Below, in pieces: positions 11,301 to 22,284 of a DNA stretch of 64,000 nt. Position 1 is the stretch's first letter. Every line of letters starts with the position of its first letter. This DNA comes from Viscum album (taxonomy: Eukaryota; Streptophyta; Magnoliopsida; Santalales; Viscaceae): positions 811,295,123 through 811,359,122 of the forward strand of contig OY728136.1 of assembly GCA_963277665.1 (NCBI GenBank). Direction: 5' to 3'. A program made the translations under genes and the position numbers. The notes under the pieces were generated by a model. The model ran no database searches and was not told the DNA's origin. It was given only the letters and a program-made list of their open reading frames with translations.

Positions 11301-12286
11301 TATATAACACTATATTGAAAATGATTTATTAATTAAAACTATGAGTATATCATTTTTAACTCATCTCAAAAAAATATAATGAAGGTCATATTCCTAATAA
11401 AATGGATCATAAAAGTTTATAATTTAATATTAAGGTTGATTTTGGTTGAAACCGACTCATCTAATGAAATTAAGACTAGTGTTAGGATAATTTTATAATT
11501 TTATAATATTATTTTTCTATTTAATTACATGATTTACCTTTAACCGTGGTTAAAAAACAATAAAATTCATATTCACCAAAAAATATTCATCCCATTAGAA
11601 TCTAAATATACTAGTGATTATAATCAAGTATTTATATTTTTTACAAATTCAATTCACTGATCTAGAAAAATTACATTTAAAATTAATCTCGCAAATTTGG
11701 TGAGAAATCAGGTACATGAAAACGTTCAATAAGTTATTATATATTATATTAATAAAAATTGATTCTATTGACCCAAATTGGATTAATATATTTATTATTG
11801 ATCTATTATTAATTTAAAATAAATTTAAATAATTATTATTATTTAAATGAAAAGTTAGTTTTAAAGTATAATGCATTATTTTTCATAATTCATCAAAAAA
11901 TGAAACTTTTAAGAAAATTACAATAAAACAACCCTAATCTAATTTTGATATTCCAAATTAAATATTTAAGTCAATTTTTAAATATATAATTAATAAAATA
12001 TAAAAATTTTGTTTTAAAATAGTTGTTCCATTTAATATGTGGTAAAATCCACCTTGAAAATATCGTTTTATGCGTAAAATTAGATTTATTCTAATATAAT
12101 TGTATAGGAAACAAATATGATAAATGGAATGAATTTAAGTTTAAAAATTAGGTTAATACTATTTATAAATGTTATTTAATTGAATATGATAATAGGTCGT
12201 GGTGTGCTCAAACTCTATTTCGTGTGAAATTCAAGTTATTTAATTTATTTAAAAATAAAATTTAATGTAAAATCTTGGTGTGTTAC
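8396..12286 (-). repeat. Decayed ~4 kb gypsy LTR (copy 1)
   Basis: AT-rich and non-coding. It shares the later landmarks of the family: a purine-rich block around 10,560-10,610 (tagaagagaggggaggggca), a cttatcttttggctttaacc block near 10,755, and a right end of ggtgtgttac (12,277-12,286). The equivalent in the 18,289-22,284 copy is ggtgttaca; read on the minus strand these are tgtaacacc-like LTR starts. It lies directly beside the RNase H end of chromovirus 1, as a 3' LTR of a minus-strand element would, except that the integrase region is missing. The left boundary is the least certain. Confidence 0.5.
10001..10060. repeat. 30-bp tandem duplication inside LTR copy 1
   Basis: Two consecutive units, 10,001-10,030 and 10,031-10,060, each built as 'ttgtatgtatg(g/t)acgt(c/a)tg' plus 'atgatatctg'. 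The units differ at about three positions. The other LTR copies show a single version of this stretch (for example tgtacgtatgaatgtgcggt near 31,858), so the duplication is local to this copy. Confidence 0.75.
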
Positions 12287-12559
12287 TTTCCTCCATATTT
12301 AAAAAACAATTATCCAAGAAATTTACAAAATATCACCTCACAAGAATACATGGGTTTTTATCATGATATAATGCACGGTTTCCTACGCCACTTCTTCCAA
12401 ATTTTAGAACACTATCTTCACAAATAATGTATGTTAACTTTCCTTCACTCACAATTTTAATATTTTTCTAATAGTATTCATATTAAGATTATAAATTCTT
12501 TAAATTCTCAAATAAATAACGTTTTTAAATCATTATAAATATTATTTATGGCTCAACTT
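12287..12559. other. AT-rich junction, integrase region missing
   Basis: Between the LTR end and the start of recognisable RNase H (minus strand) there are fewer than 300 bases, with no clear coding match. An intact chromovirus would have about 1.5 kb of integrase and chromodomain here, so a deletion is inferred. Confidence 0.4.
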
Positions 12560-13080
12560 CCTTTGAAATTCCCATATCCATCTTTATTAGGACTATAAAC
12601 ATGGGATCTCTCTCAATCCTAATTTGGGTCACAACACTATGATCCTTCCTAATCAACTCATATTCTTCGTTATTTCCCCCCCTGGGAGATAGTGTGTCAT
12701 GAAATTATAATCCTTGAGTAGCTCGAGATATATCCTTTTCCTCATACTGTGTTCTTTCTATGAGATAATATATTTCAAACTAATATGATCTCTATATATC
12801 TCACATAATTCCGTTTAGAGATACTGTTTCCATATCTTCATATAAAACATTACAGTGGATCCATAAAGATCATGATAAGCATAGTTCTCTTCATCAGTTT
12901 TTAATCACCTTGATAAATATTAAATATCTTTATAATTCTGTATCAGGACTCAACCAATTCATTTTCATGATGAATCACTACAAATTACAAATTCATCATT
13001 TCTATAGGGTAAATTCAAGATAAAAGAATTGATTAATATTATCATTAATTCATTAGAGCATTTTTACCATTATTTTTTCC
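12560..13080 (-). pseudogene. Chromovirus 1 RNase H and connection segment (decayed)
   Basis: Read on the minus strand, 12,790 down to 12,698 gives DHISLKYIIS, a stop, then KEHSMRKR and LELLKDYN. This is the C-terminal signature of gypsy RNase H (D-H-x-S-L-K-Y...LELLKDYD). Just downstream (12,690-12,660) THYLPGG resembles the 'YHPGKAN' motif that follows it. RNase H degrades the RNA template strand during reverse transcription. Several stops and frameshifts are present. It lies directly after the RT pseudogene in the usual pol order. Confidence 0.85.
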
Positions 13081-13790
13081 ATATTAATTTAACTCATTTA
13101 TATATTATCATATTCAATGGCTGTTCCAATCGAGGAAAATTTTGAATGAAACACCAATAGTAACTTACTAAACCAATAAAACTGCATACCTTAGTTATGA
13201 TTATTGGTGTAGGCTATTCAGGGATTGAATTTTTCGTTGTATGATCAATAGGTATTCTATCATTGGAGAAAATATGGTAAATAAGATAGATTTATTTAAT
13301 TCTAAATTCCAACTTTTAACATTTACCTTATAACTATTCTCTTATAAGTGTCTCAATAATGATCTATATGTTATTCTAATGGTCTTCAAAACTTTAATAA
13401 TTAACCAAAATATCATCAATGTATATAAAAACAAAATCATTTCAAAATTCCATGAATAATTGGTTCATTACATATATGACAACTGAGGGTTCAATAGTCA
13501 ATCCAAATGTCATTACTACAAATTAATAAAGTTCATACCTCATCTAAAAAGTTGTCTTTGGAATTTATTTCTTCCTTACTCAAAATTAAAGATATCTAGA
13601 ATTAATGAAAATCTTTTAAAATAATTTACTCTCTAAATATGTTCAAATAAATCATCAATATAAGGAAGAGGGTACATGTTTATTATTGTAATATCATTTA
13701 TATCCTTATATTTAATACACATCCTCATGGATTCATATTTTTTTTGAAAAAGAGATCATGGGCTCCCCATAGAGAAACACTAGGATGAAT
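13081..13790 (-). pseudogene. Chromovirus 1 reverse transcriptase (decayed)
   Basis: On the minus strand, 13,728 down to about 13,636 reads MRMCIKYKDINDITI followed by INMYPLPYIDDLFEHI, the first catalytic region of Ty3/gypsy RT. The second catalytic box reads FVFIYIDDILVN, with the Y-I-D-D codons at 13,423-13,412. Further on, HL.ENSYKV matches the 'HL..L...LYAK' helix. A frame-shifted WFSKLLLVFHSKFSSIG (about 13,180-13,120) corresponds to the 'FLGL..YYRRFI..FS.IA' end. The catalytic aspartates are still readable, but stops and frameshifts separate the blocks. Order and strand agree with RNase H on the low-coordinate side and gag on the high side. Confidence 0.92.
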
Positions 13791-14520
13791 AATTCCATTT
13801 TTACCCAAAACAACATGTTTTATATTCAATTACACTAATTTTACTATAACCATTATAGTGTAATTAAATTATATTGGTCATGAATTAGAGATTAAATCAA
13901 TATAAAATATTACTTAACACTTGGGGTGGTATCCTGGTAATTCCTTAGGAAATATATCTATGTATTCTTCTACAATGTGTAAATCAAAAATATTCTGATG
14001 ATATTCTTCATCTCTATATTTCATTTTCTTTTCCTCCCCTTGACTTTTAGTAATAAAATCTATAATTTTTGGATCTACATTAGAATTATGTGATGATGTT
14101 TAAGATTTAAATATAATATATTCTTATTCTTCCTCAAAAATTGTAATTTCTTACTTCATGAAATAAATTTCAAAATTATATTTTAAAATCAAATACATAC
14201 TGATGATTATATAAAATTAAATCATAGGTATGTTAAGAAGGTATTCAACTAAAGTATGTTTATCTGTTGTAATTGGGATTTCCAAACATATCTTTATTGT
14301 AATGAGACTTACCTTTTGAGTTTTGACTGAAAAAATTATTATTAAATCAAAAGAGAAATGTATAATTTTTTTAGACAAATTGGAAGATATAAAATTATGT
14401 GATGATACATAATCAAATAAAGAATTATATATTTATGATGAGATGATTAATGTGCCTTCCACTCTATCATATATAAATTCAACATTAGTAGTTGTGATCT
14501 CTTAGACTTGGAATTTTTCC
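13791..14520 (-). other. Presumed protease region of chromovirus 1, not resolved
   Basis: By position between the RT and the zinc knuckle this should be the aspartic protease, but I could not find a convincing DTG/DSG or the 'GMDWL' motif by eye. The stretch is AT-rich with stops in all frames. Confidence 0.35.
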
Positions 14521-14740
14521 CTTTGCCTTTTCTCAGAATCGTTATTTGAAACTTATGAAAATAATTTTCATAATGTCCCATATATTTACAAATATACAAT
14601 TGAATATAGGTAGATTTTTTAATTCTCTCGAAATCATGGGATTAGTGGCCATTATTTCTACTCACTTCTATAAAACACACATTCACATCACAGAATTAAT
14701 AGGGTGTTTCTTACAATAATTAATGTAGGATGGAATGACA
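14520..14740 (-). pseudogene. Chromovirus 1 gag zinc-knuckle region (decayed)
   Basis: Minus-strand translation around 14,605-14,560 gives ICKYMGHYENYFHKF, which fits a C-x2-C-x4-H-x4-C knuckle in which the second and last cysteines have become tyrosine (TGT to TAT, a G-to-A change). A basic stretch rich in K and R follows (LRKGKGKNSKSKRS), typical of the nucleocapsid tail. A possible earlier knuckle lies at 14,730-14,650. The match is degenerate but its position between gag and protease/RT is right. Confidence 0.55.
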
Positions 14741-14749
14741 ATTATTCCC

Positions 14750-15450
14750 TTTTTCTCATTTTACTAATTTTGTTTTTCAGAGTGTTCAGATGCCTTCTTA
14801 TTCTCATTATTTCCTATGAATTCATAAGACCTTTATAATTCCTTTTTTATCTCGATACAACATACAACTATATCTTCATATGATGAGAAATATTGGGTGA
14901 CATGTTCCCTATGGAGGATTTTTTTAACCCAAAAAATTATTGATCAATATTACTCTTTAAATTGTGTATATAGTCTGTAGCATGACATTCTAACCTTGTG
15001 ATGTTGGATTCATACATTTCAACATTATAATCATCCTTTTTTCCTAATACTCATAAAATTCCTCTTCATATCTACTCAATGATCATAAAGACATTATTTT
15101 TCACATTGTCCTTCAATTTTCATGGGGAATAAGATATTAAATTTTCATCATACATTACAATGAAACCCAATCCCTACATGGATGAATTACTATATATTAA
15201 AAACCCTTATTCACAACAGGTCAATATAAGTACTGATGCACTGGAAATTCTTCCTTTTAATACATTGAAATTTTCCTCACACTCATCTTTCAAGATTAAA
15301 TTGGTTAAATTACAAGTTAATTGGGTGAGTGGATTTTAATTTAATGATAAATTCTGTAAATAACATCAATAATATCCATATATTCAAATAAATCTATGGA
15401 TATTATTCATCATTATTGACCTAGTCCAACATTTAATAGAAATGTTTTTG
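14750..15450 (-). pseudogene. Chromovirus 1 gag remnant (decayed, 5' end lost)
   Basis: Minus-strand reading around 15,020-14,880 gives a segment like YES.ITRLECHATDYIH, then FFGLKKSSIGNMSPNI, resembling the gag pattern 'YE..F..LSRYA..LV' and 'RF..GL...I'. The high-coordinate side fades near 15,450, where RT of a second element begins on the same strand. The 5' part of this gag, its leader and its 5' LTR have therefore been lost or replaced. Assignment rests on a weak match plus correct gene order. Confidence 0.5.
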
Positions 15451-15469
15451 AAGGATCTTCCAATATGAA

Positions 15470-16015
15470 CTGTCTTGAAATTATATGGCTCAAAAATGAA
15501 AAATTCTTCATAAAAATTTACAACCTTTAATGTTTTTCATATAGTTTTTCTTCTTTAGGGACTTTAGTAATATTCATAAGTGATCTTTACACTCTTCCAT
15601 ACTCTTTGAAATGATAAGAATATTTTACATGAAGACATCAATAAACTAATCAAGGTATTATCTAAGGACTCTATTCATTAAGTCTATAATGATATCAGTG
15701 GAATTACTAAGACTAAATGAAATCATATTATCTTCATAGTTTTTATACCTCATAAGGACAACTATATTCGGTACATCATCTTACTTTATAATCAATTTAC
15801 TGGATCCCAAATGATGGCCAATCTTGAAAAAGTATGGACCTTAGCCGAATTGATCAAATAAGTCATCAATATTTGGTAGAGAATACTTGTTCCTTTTCAT
15901 GATTTTTTAGGTCCATATAATAAATTTTTATTCACTTTAATCCATATTTATTTCTAAAGAAGAACATGTGTAACCCGAGGTGAAAATAATACTAAATGAA
16001 TCTCATATCAAGGAT
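15470..16015 (-). pseudogene. Chromovirus 2 reverse transcriptase N-terminal two thirds (decayed)
   Basis: Minus strand 15,891-15,844 reads NKYSLPNIDDLFDQF, an almost textbook Ty3/gypsy RT motif. Downstream come LMRYKNYEDNMISFSLSNST and DLMNRVLR, a stop, YLD, another stop, FIDVFM, a stop, and NILIISKSMEECKDHL. These correspond to 'R..YGHYEF.VMPFGL.NAP', 'DLMNRVF..YLD.FV.VFIDDILIYSKS' and 'EEH..HL'. The catalytic Y-I-D-D box is destroyed. The match ends near 15,470, where gag of chromovirus 1 starts, so this copy was truncated by recombination or deletion. It is a second RT on the same strand within 3 kb. Confidence 0.9.
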
Positions 16016-16032
16016 TTCTTATAGTATCTATT

Positions 16033-16359
16033 TTAATATTTTTTTTTCTCAATTAGGGCCAAAATATTTTGATTCTCTAAAATAATTATGGAACCAAGTA
16101 AGAGTTCTATTGAGAAATTAGCTTCACATTTTAATGGATAATTGAAAAGAAATTCATTTATAAAATATAAAAAATCCCTCACAATGGGAATATCATAAGT
16201 GTTTATTTTCTCCCCTAAAATCTGAGAAAACTTCCCCTCTTGAAAAGCTATAAAATCACACCTAATGGATATTATTTCCATCTGTTGTTCATATATATAA
16301 TCACACTGATATATAGTGGTAGTTTTTTTGGAATTCCAAAAGTGGAATCCATTTCTCAA
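16033..16359 (-). pseudogene. Chromovirus 2 protease-RT linker (open fragment, 108 codons)
   Basis: The longest surviving open frame of this element. It contains TYDIPIVRDFLYFINEFL and EANFSIELLLGSI, corresponding to the chromovirus linker pattern 'VPVVREFPDVFPEELPGLPP..REVEFSIDLVPGT'. It begins within the protease tail (NGFHFWNSKK) and ends just before the RT. It is open by chance between lesions and is not a gene. The left limit of the tandem duplication (about 16,132) falls inside it, and its paralogue at 40,842-41,078 marks the duplication junction. Confidence 0.85.
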
Positions 16360-16720
16360 AAATTAATGTTGGATTTATATAGAGAAATTCAATGTGATCA
16401 TTAGAGGACATCAAACTCAACTAGAGAAAGAATTAATAGATTTCTAGGAAGCACATTCTCTCAAAAATAAACCTTAGAGGGGTAAAATTAATTATACGTG
16501 ATCATCATTCCATTATGGTATTTCACAACTAATTATAAAATTTAAAATATATGTTGCATATTTTTACCCTTTTTAAATTCATCATATATTAAATAATTGG
16601 TATATTTAAAGAAAAATAATACATTATCAGTTCTATGGTGGATGGTAAGTGTACATTTCCCCACATAGTTAGCATACCCTTGTGAGAAATAGTGTTCAAA
16701 TGAATGTTTCCTTTATATAT
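16360..16720 (-). pseudogene. Chromovirus 2 aspartic protease C-terminal part (decayed)
   Basis: Minus strand around 16,425-16,370 reads EFDVL, two stops, then ISLYKSNINF and a further stop, matching the retropepsin tail 'EFDVILGMDWLSLY.A.IDC'. The expected tryptophan TGG is TGA. The same lesions are present base for base in the paralogue near 41,110-41,150. The catalytic DTG/DSG region upstream is not recognisable. Confidence 0.72.
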
Positions 16721-17275
16721 TCTCTTAAGAGGTTTATAATGTTAATAATCATCATTAATCATCATATTTTGGAATTGGTTAACATATTTCCCTGGCTATT
16801 TTCATTTGACACGTTGGATTCTAGGTTCTAAATTCTGTAGAGCTTTATCATTATTCACATTATTAGTTTACATTTTCCCATCACATAATCATTTTATTAC
16901 CTGATTAACTTACCTTCCTCACCTTAAAAATTTAAATATCCCATTAAGACAATTTAATCTATATTTTATTGCATGATGTATGTATGAATGAAATAATATA
17001 ATATTCTCTCCATGGAAATTGGATATTCATTTGAACACCAAATTCATTTTTAGTCAAAACCATGATATTTATCAGTAAATATAATATCCATTTTCAACTT
17101 GAGGGCACATTAGAAGATTTATTTAATGTTTTTAATGTACCAAGTAGATAACCTACATCTTATATTTTTTTTGGGACACTAAAAATTGACCATAAATACA
17201 TTCAATTAGATGATTATGCTGGAGTCTCTCATTGATAGACATGTAGAATTTTCCGCATAAGTACTAATATATTCA
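16721..17275 (-). other. Gag-protease interval of chromovirus 2, not resolved
   Basis: AT-rich DNA between the gag fragment and protease. By position it should hold the zinc knuckle and protease start, but I see no clear motif. About 140 bases around 17,060-17,200 are missing from the paralogous stretch at 41,780-41,800. Confidence 0.35.
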
Positions 17276-17476
17276 TCATCCCTCCAATTTAGCATAGGTA
17301 ATTCCTTCTAATTTTTTTATGAACAGTATTATGGTTGTAGTTATTGAATAATAATCTATTAAACTCATCACACTATATTGAGTAAAATTTATCTTGTTCC
17401 TTTGTATTATTGATGAGAGTCCACCACTTATACTGTTTACCTTCCAAATGATATACACCCAAAATGTCATTTCCAT
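17276..17476 (-). pseudogene. Chromovirus 2 gag fragment
   Basis: A 66-codon open stretch with GLSSIIQRNKINF and SVMSLIDYYSITTTI, resembling the gag pattern 'F..GL...IQ..V......S..EAY..A..IE'. The duplicate at 41,857-42,057 keeps GISSRIHRIKTNF and MSLIDYYSITTSI. The assignment relies on this pattern, on gene order (between protease and primer-binding site) and on the shared strand. Confidence is moderate because gag diverges quickly. Confidence 0.5.
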
Positions 17477-18270
17477 GATATAAAAAATGTAAAAATAAAA
17501 ATATTTTCTCTATGGTATGATACATATCTCAAAATCTAATAGATTATTCAAACCATAGAAATATGGTCAACATATCCACATGAAGGACTCAACATACATT
17601 TTTCCCCACCATTTCTCACTTATAAGTTTATCATTATTCATATATTAAGAATGTTTATGGAAATATAATTAATATTTTTCATTCTAACTTACAAAACATT
17701 TTTCTACAAAAGAAGACAATAATTTTATTATCCATCACACTCAATATGTTTTTTTTTCATTTTGGTTCCATCCACTTACTAAGAAAGAAATTCATTATGT
17801 TAGAATTGATAATAATAGCGGGGAACCAAATAATAATGGAAAATAAAATAGAGGTTGTTTAAATCATGACAATGTCATTTCAATCTATAAAAGCATAGGT
17901 TTTTACATTTTTAATCATAGTCATTATCTTTTTTAAATAAATCTTGATGTTTCATAAAGGGGTTGTAAATTTCTAATGAATACCCTAAGGGAGTGTCAAA
18001 TCAAGTATACAATATGGTCTCTTGTCATACACTATGTGACAATTGAGTATACTTCATTTTAACTTTTTCAGAGTCATTACCTGTAGGTACAATTTTTTCA
18101 TATCCAAATCCAATTTTATTATCCGGATATAGATTAAATTTTTTGGAAACCACTCACTCCATCCTTTAACAAAATTGTATGAAACTGTCATATATTTTGA
18201 CTTATCCATAGAAATCACTATAAATATCTCAATAACATTTTATCAACCTAGATTTCAATGAATCACTACA
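17477..18270. other. Gag start and leader region of chromovirus 2, no clear features
   Basis: AT-rich DNA between the gag fragment and the primer-binding site. It is expected to hold the gag N-terminus and untranslated leader. No convincing motif is visible. Confidence 0.35.
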
Positions 18271-18287
18271 CCTTAATATGATACCAA
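18271..18287 (-). promoter_or_regulatory. Putative primer-binding site of chromovirus 2 (initiator-Met tRNA type)
   Basis: Read on the minus strand this is ttggtatcatattaagg. The first eight bases match the usual plant LTR-retrotransposon site tggtatcagagc, complementary to the 3' end of initiator methionine tRNA; later bases differ. It abuts the LTR at 18,289 and follows gag in the right order. The duplicate at 42,853-42,869 is identical. Confidence 0.6.
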
Positions 18288-18288
18288 C

Positions 18289-21200
18289 TATACATATGAA
18301 AAATTATCATAAAAGAAAATAAAATAATTATATATGAATATTCATTACATAACACAACAACCCACAACTTAATAATTTAGGTCTAGTTACTTGGGACACA
18401 TGGAAACATAGACAATTAGCCCATATGTTATATATTTCATCTCCCACAATGTTGATTATAAATATGACCCTTATTGGACATATCACACATATTTATATAC
18501 TTCATAACCTGGGGAAACGAAATATAATAAATAGTGGGAATAGATTCTCTATAAGGATAATCAAATGAGATATCAATATATCATAAGATTAATGATATAA
18601 GAACATGATAATATTTTTTTAAAATAATAATATACATATCATAGATCATAAAATTGAATCATATGATAGTCCATGGATGTTTATAATACATGAATCATAA
18701 ATGAATAAATGAACTTTTACCAATGGAATATATATTTGGAATATTTCTTATAATTATGACATACAAAAAAGTATAAAATGAAATTTCATTAGTCATTCAA
18801 GTCTCATTTCCAATACTCTGATAGTGGAATTGTTTCACTCCCAAATCATTAATAAGAGTCAAGTATCACTCCAACTACTATAATAGTGGAAATATTATCT
18901 TATTAATTTGTATTCACCTCACATTATATTAATTATTATCTTATGAGATATATATAATTACCTAAGGAATTACAGGTAGATATAGTTCACACCCATCACA
19001 TAATGGAAATCATACATATGTGTTTGACAAGATCAATTTTATTTATTATATCACACCACTTGAAAATAAATTGGATTTATAAAAATTTCATCATAATTTA
19101 ACCTTTGAAAAAGGAAAAAATATTGATTATAATTTTACTATTTCATTAATACATAACCAATTATAAAATAAGTAGGTTTCATAAGCATTCTATAATGGTA
19201 TAACCTATTGAAGATAATTGATTTTTATAAATATATTTTCATCCTAAACATAAACCATGTAGATACATAACATAATTTTTATCAATAGATCATATCTCTA
19301 TAAATCATATATAATATCAATAGATTTCATATTATAGGAAAAATTATTTTTATAGATCACTTAGAACATTTCATGTGGAAAATAACATTACACATAAAAA
19401 AACATTTTAAAACAAAAAATTCATAAAATATATTTTGAATCTTTTTCATTGAAAATAAAAATTATTTTTTACAATTTAATATTTAAAATATTGTCTACTC
19501 ATGATAGTAATACATTTAATATATTTCTTATATTTAAGAACAAATAATCCTTTACATTTTCAGTAAAATCAAAATGGGTCATGTTTTAATAATTGGAATG
19601 TTTATTAATTTAAATATATTTTTTAAAAAATCATCCATGGATAAAATATCATTAAAAAATCATTTTAATAAGGAAATATATAAATTTTTTTAAACATTAT
19701 TTTCTTTGAAAACCAGATTTGGACTGTAGAGATAAATACTGATGATTTTTAAAAAAATATTTTTGGGAAATTGAGTAAAAAAAGTGAGGAAAATGAATGG
19801 AATACAAGTATTATCATAAAATATATATGGTATAATGAAATTAAATAATTTAATGATATATTTATTATAACATTTCATCATCTAATTCATTTTCATAGAA
19901 AATTTGAATAAACAATTAGAATGTAAAATAAATAAAATTCCACATTGGTAATATTGAATCATAAGACCCAATAACGAGTAAAATTAAATAAAACATAAAA
20001 TTTCATTATAACAAATAAATACATGATATTATAAGTAAACTGAGTTTTATATATACCACATAAAATTATATAGGTGCATAACATAACGTATATACCAAAG
20101 ATAACAAATCGAGACAAAAAAATACCATATATCATGATATCCATCAAGAATATTTGAACATATTGTACAATAAATATAAGTTTATTATAAATATATTACA
20201 CAAAAATAATCTTATAAAGCATACAATATAATATTTACTTATGAATTTTTATTACCATTTTACAAACAATTCAATGGTAATATTATGTTTCGGGTAATAA
20301 GTGCTTCATTTTTCACTTTTGTTTGGGTTCATTGTTTTGGTCCTCTTACTTTTACCATTATTACATAATATAAATAATATTCATAATGATATACATAAAA
20401 TAAATATCCATTATATTTATATTTATAACAAACTATAAAATGCAATGGTTGAAAATGAAATACACATTTAATGGATATGGTAAGTCTTAAACACTCTTGA
20501 AAAATGATTACATTTTGAGGAGGGATTAGAAGAAATAAAGAGAAATAATATATTACATTTCCATAATAATTAATATTTTATAAATATAACACATATTCAT
20601 TAAATATATCTATTATTACCTTCAAATTACAACATAAGTGAAAAAATAATCATATCACTTCGTGATGTGGTATTCAAATATACATAGGATTGATATTATC
20701 ATATCCTCAGATTAAATGAAAATTAAGAAAGGTTATATATGATAAATAACATCAAAATTTATATTTATGTCATAGATAAATTACATATACATTATATCCA
20801 TCATCATACCCAACCGTGGGAGGTTTTTATGGAAAACATTTCATTTGGGTCTGTGAGGCAGTAGTCTACTATACACATGAGAGACGTTATCATGTCCCAT
20901 TTGAGGGAAGAGGGGATAGATTTTTGTCATTCACATAGAATAATCTCATCATATTTTATAAAATATAATAATTATATTATATTATCGTGTTTTAATTATA
21001 TTTTATGGTCATGGAGGAGGACATAAAATAAAAATTCTCGATGAATAATGTTACCTCTTCTTTGTGTTACCTCTTTTGTGTTTTAACAAAATAATTTATA
21101 GATACAATTTTTGATAAAAATAATGATTATATGTTGATATTAGGGATTTATAAAAGTAATTTTGAAGTTTCTTGGCTGATCCATCATGTTTTAGATGAGT

Positions 21201-22284
21201 GAAGATCAGTGTAGAGGGGGTAGCCATTTATATGTGGTAGAAAGGACACACTATGTATTTTTGAACAAAATAATTTTTTTGTGACTTTCCAATATAAAAA
21301 TTTTCAAATATTGGAAATAATATAATATTAGATGATATAAAGTTAATATATGGTTATTAAATGAGTTATTTATAGGTTTTTTCACTTATTAGACATATCA
21401 TTTTAGATTACCCCTCGAACAATGCATTTTTACCTTAACTGTAGTAACTAATGTTTTTTGTTTTTTGTATTCATTATGTTCCACACTAAAGATGAAAATA
21501 CTAGACAGTATAAATTATTATTATTAAAAATAATTAATTTCTTCCATATTATACTAACATAGTTGTGATAATGTAATTAAAAATTCAACCAAGAGATGCA
21601 ACGATAAATCTTGTTTTCAAAGAGAAAACTTTCACAAGTATATAAAAAATTAATATCAAAAATAAATATTAAATATACTAAAATGATGTAAATTGTATTA
21701 ATAAATATATAATTATACTAATTATACTTTTAAATAATTTTTAAAATAATTTTTAGGTTTTTTAAATATATAAATGATAAGAAAATTCTTATTAAAAACC
21801 AGTATTTTTGATATTCACTAAAAAATTAATCTTTGAATAAAATTCATAAAAATTCACTGTAAGAATAATTTTAAATTTATATTTCCAAAACAAAGATAAT
21901 TTTTTCAAATAATGTTTCTAAAATATTTAAAAAATAATTTCATTATTTTTTATCAATGTTTAATAAAATATTTTTTTATAAAATAGTAGTATCGAATCAT
22001 GTAATGGATTTTATAAAAATCATGTACATTTTCATAATTATGTTTTCCTTATATAATTTTATTATACATAATATTTCAAAATTAATTATTAATATTCATA
22101 TAACATTGTTTAATGATTAGGTTATGAAATTAATGTTTAATAAATAATATTAATAATCTATCATAGTTTATTAAGGAATAATGTCATGTGTACCAAAAGC
22201 TAAAATCATTGTTTTGTGTAATGAAATCAATCAAATGGATTTTATTTATGTGAAAAAAAATTCATAAAGATATGAGGTGTTACA
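18289..22284 (-). repeat. ~4.0 kb gypsy LTR (copy 2), 5' LTR of chromovirus 2
   Basis: The clearest LTR copy. Its inner edge is set by the primer-binding site at 18,271-18,287. Its outer edge is set by ggtgttaca (22,276-22,284), which reads tgtaacacc on the minus strand, the usual start of Tekay/Del-like LTRs. Length is about 3,996 bp. Homologous copies lie at 4.4-8.4, 8.4-12.3 and 29.9-33.8 kb, and the left 1.8 kb recurs at 42,871-44,684 in duplication copy B. Promoter elements are not recognisable because the sequence is so AT-rich. Confidence 0.65.
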
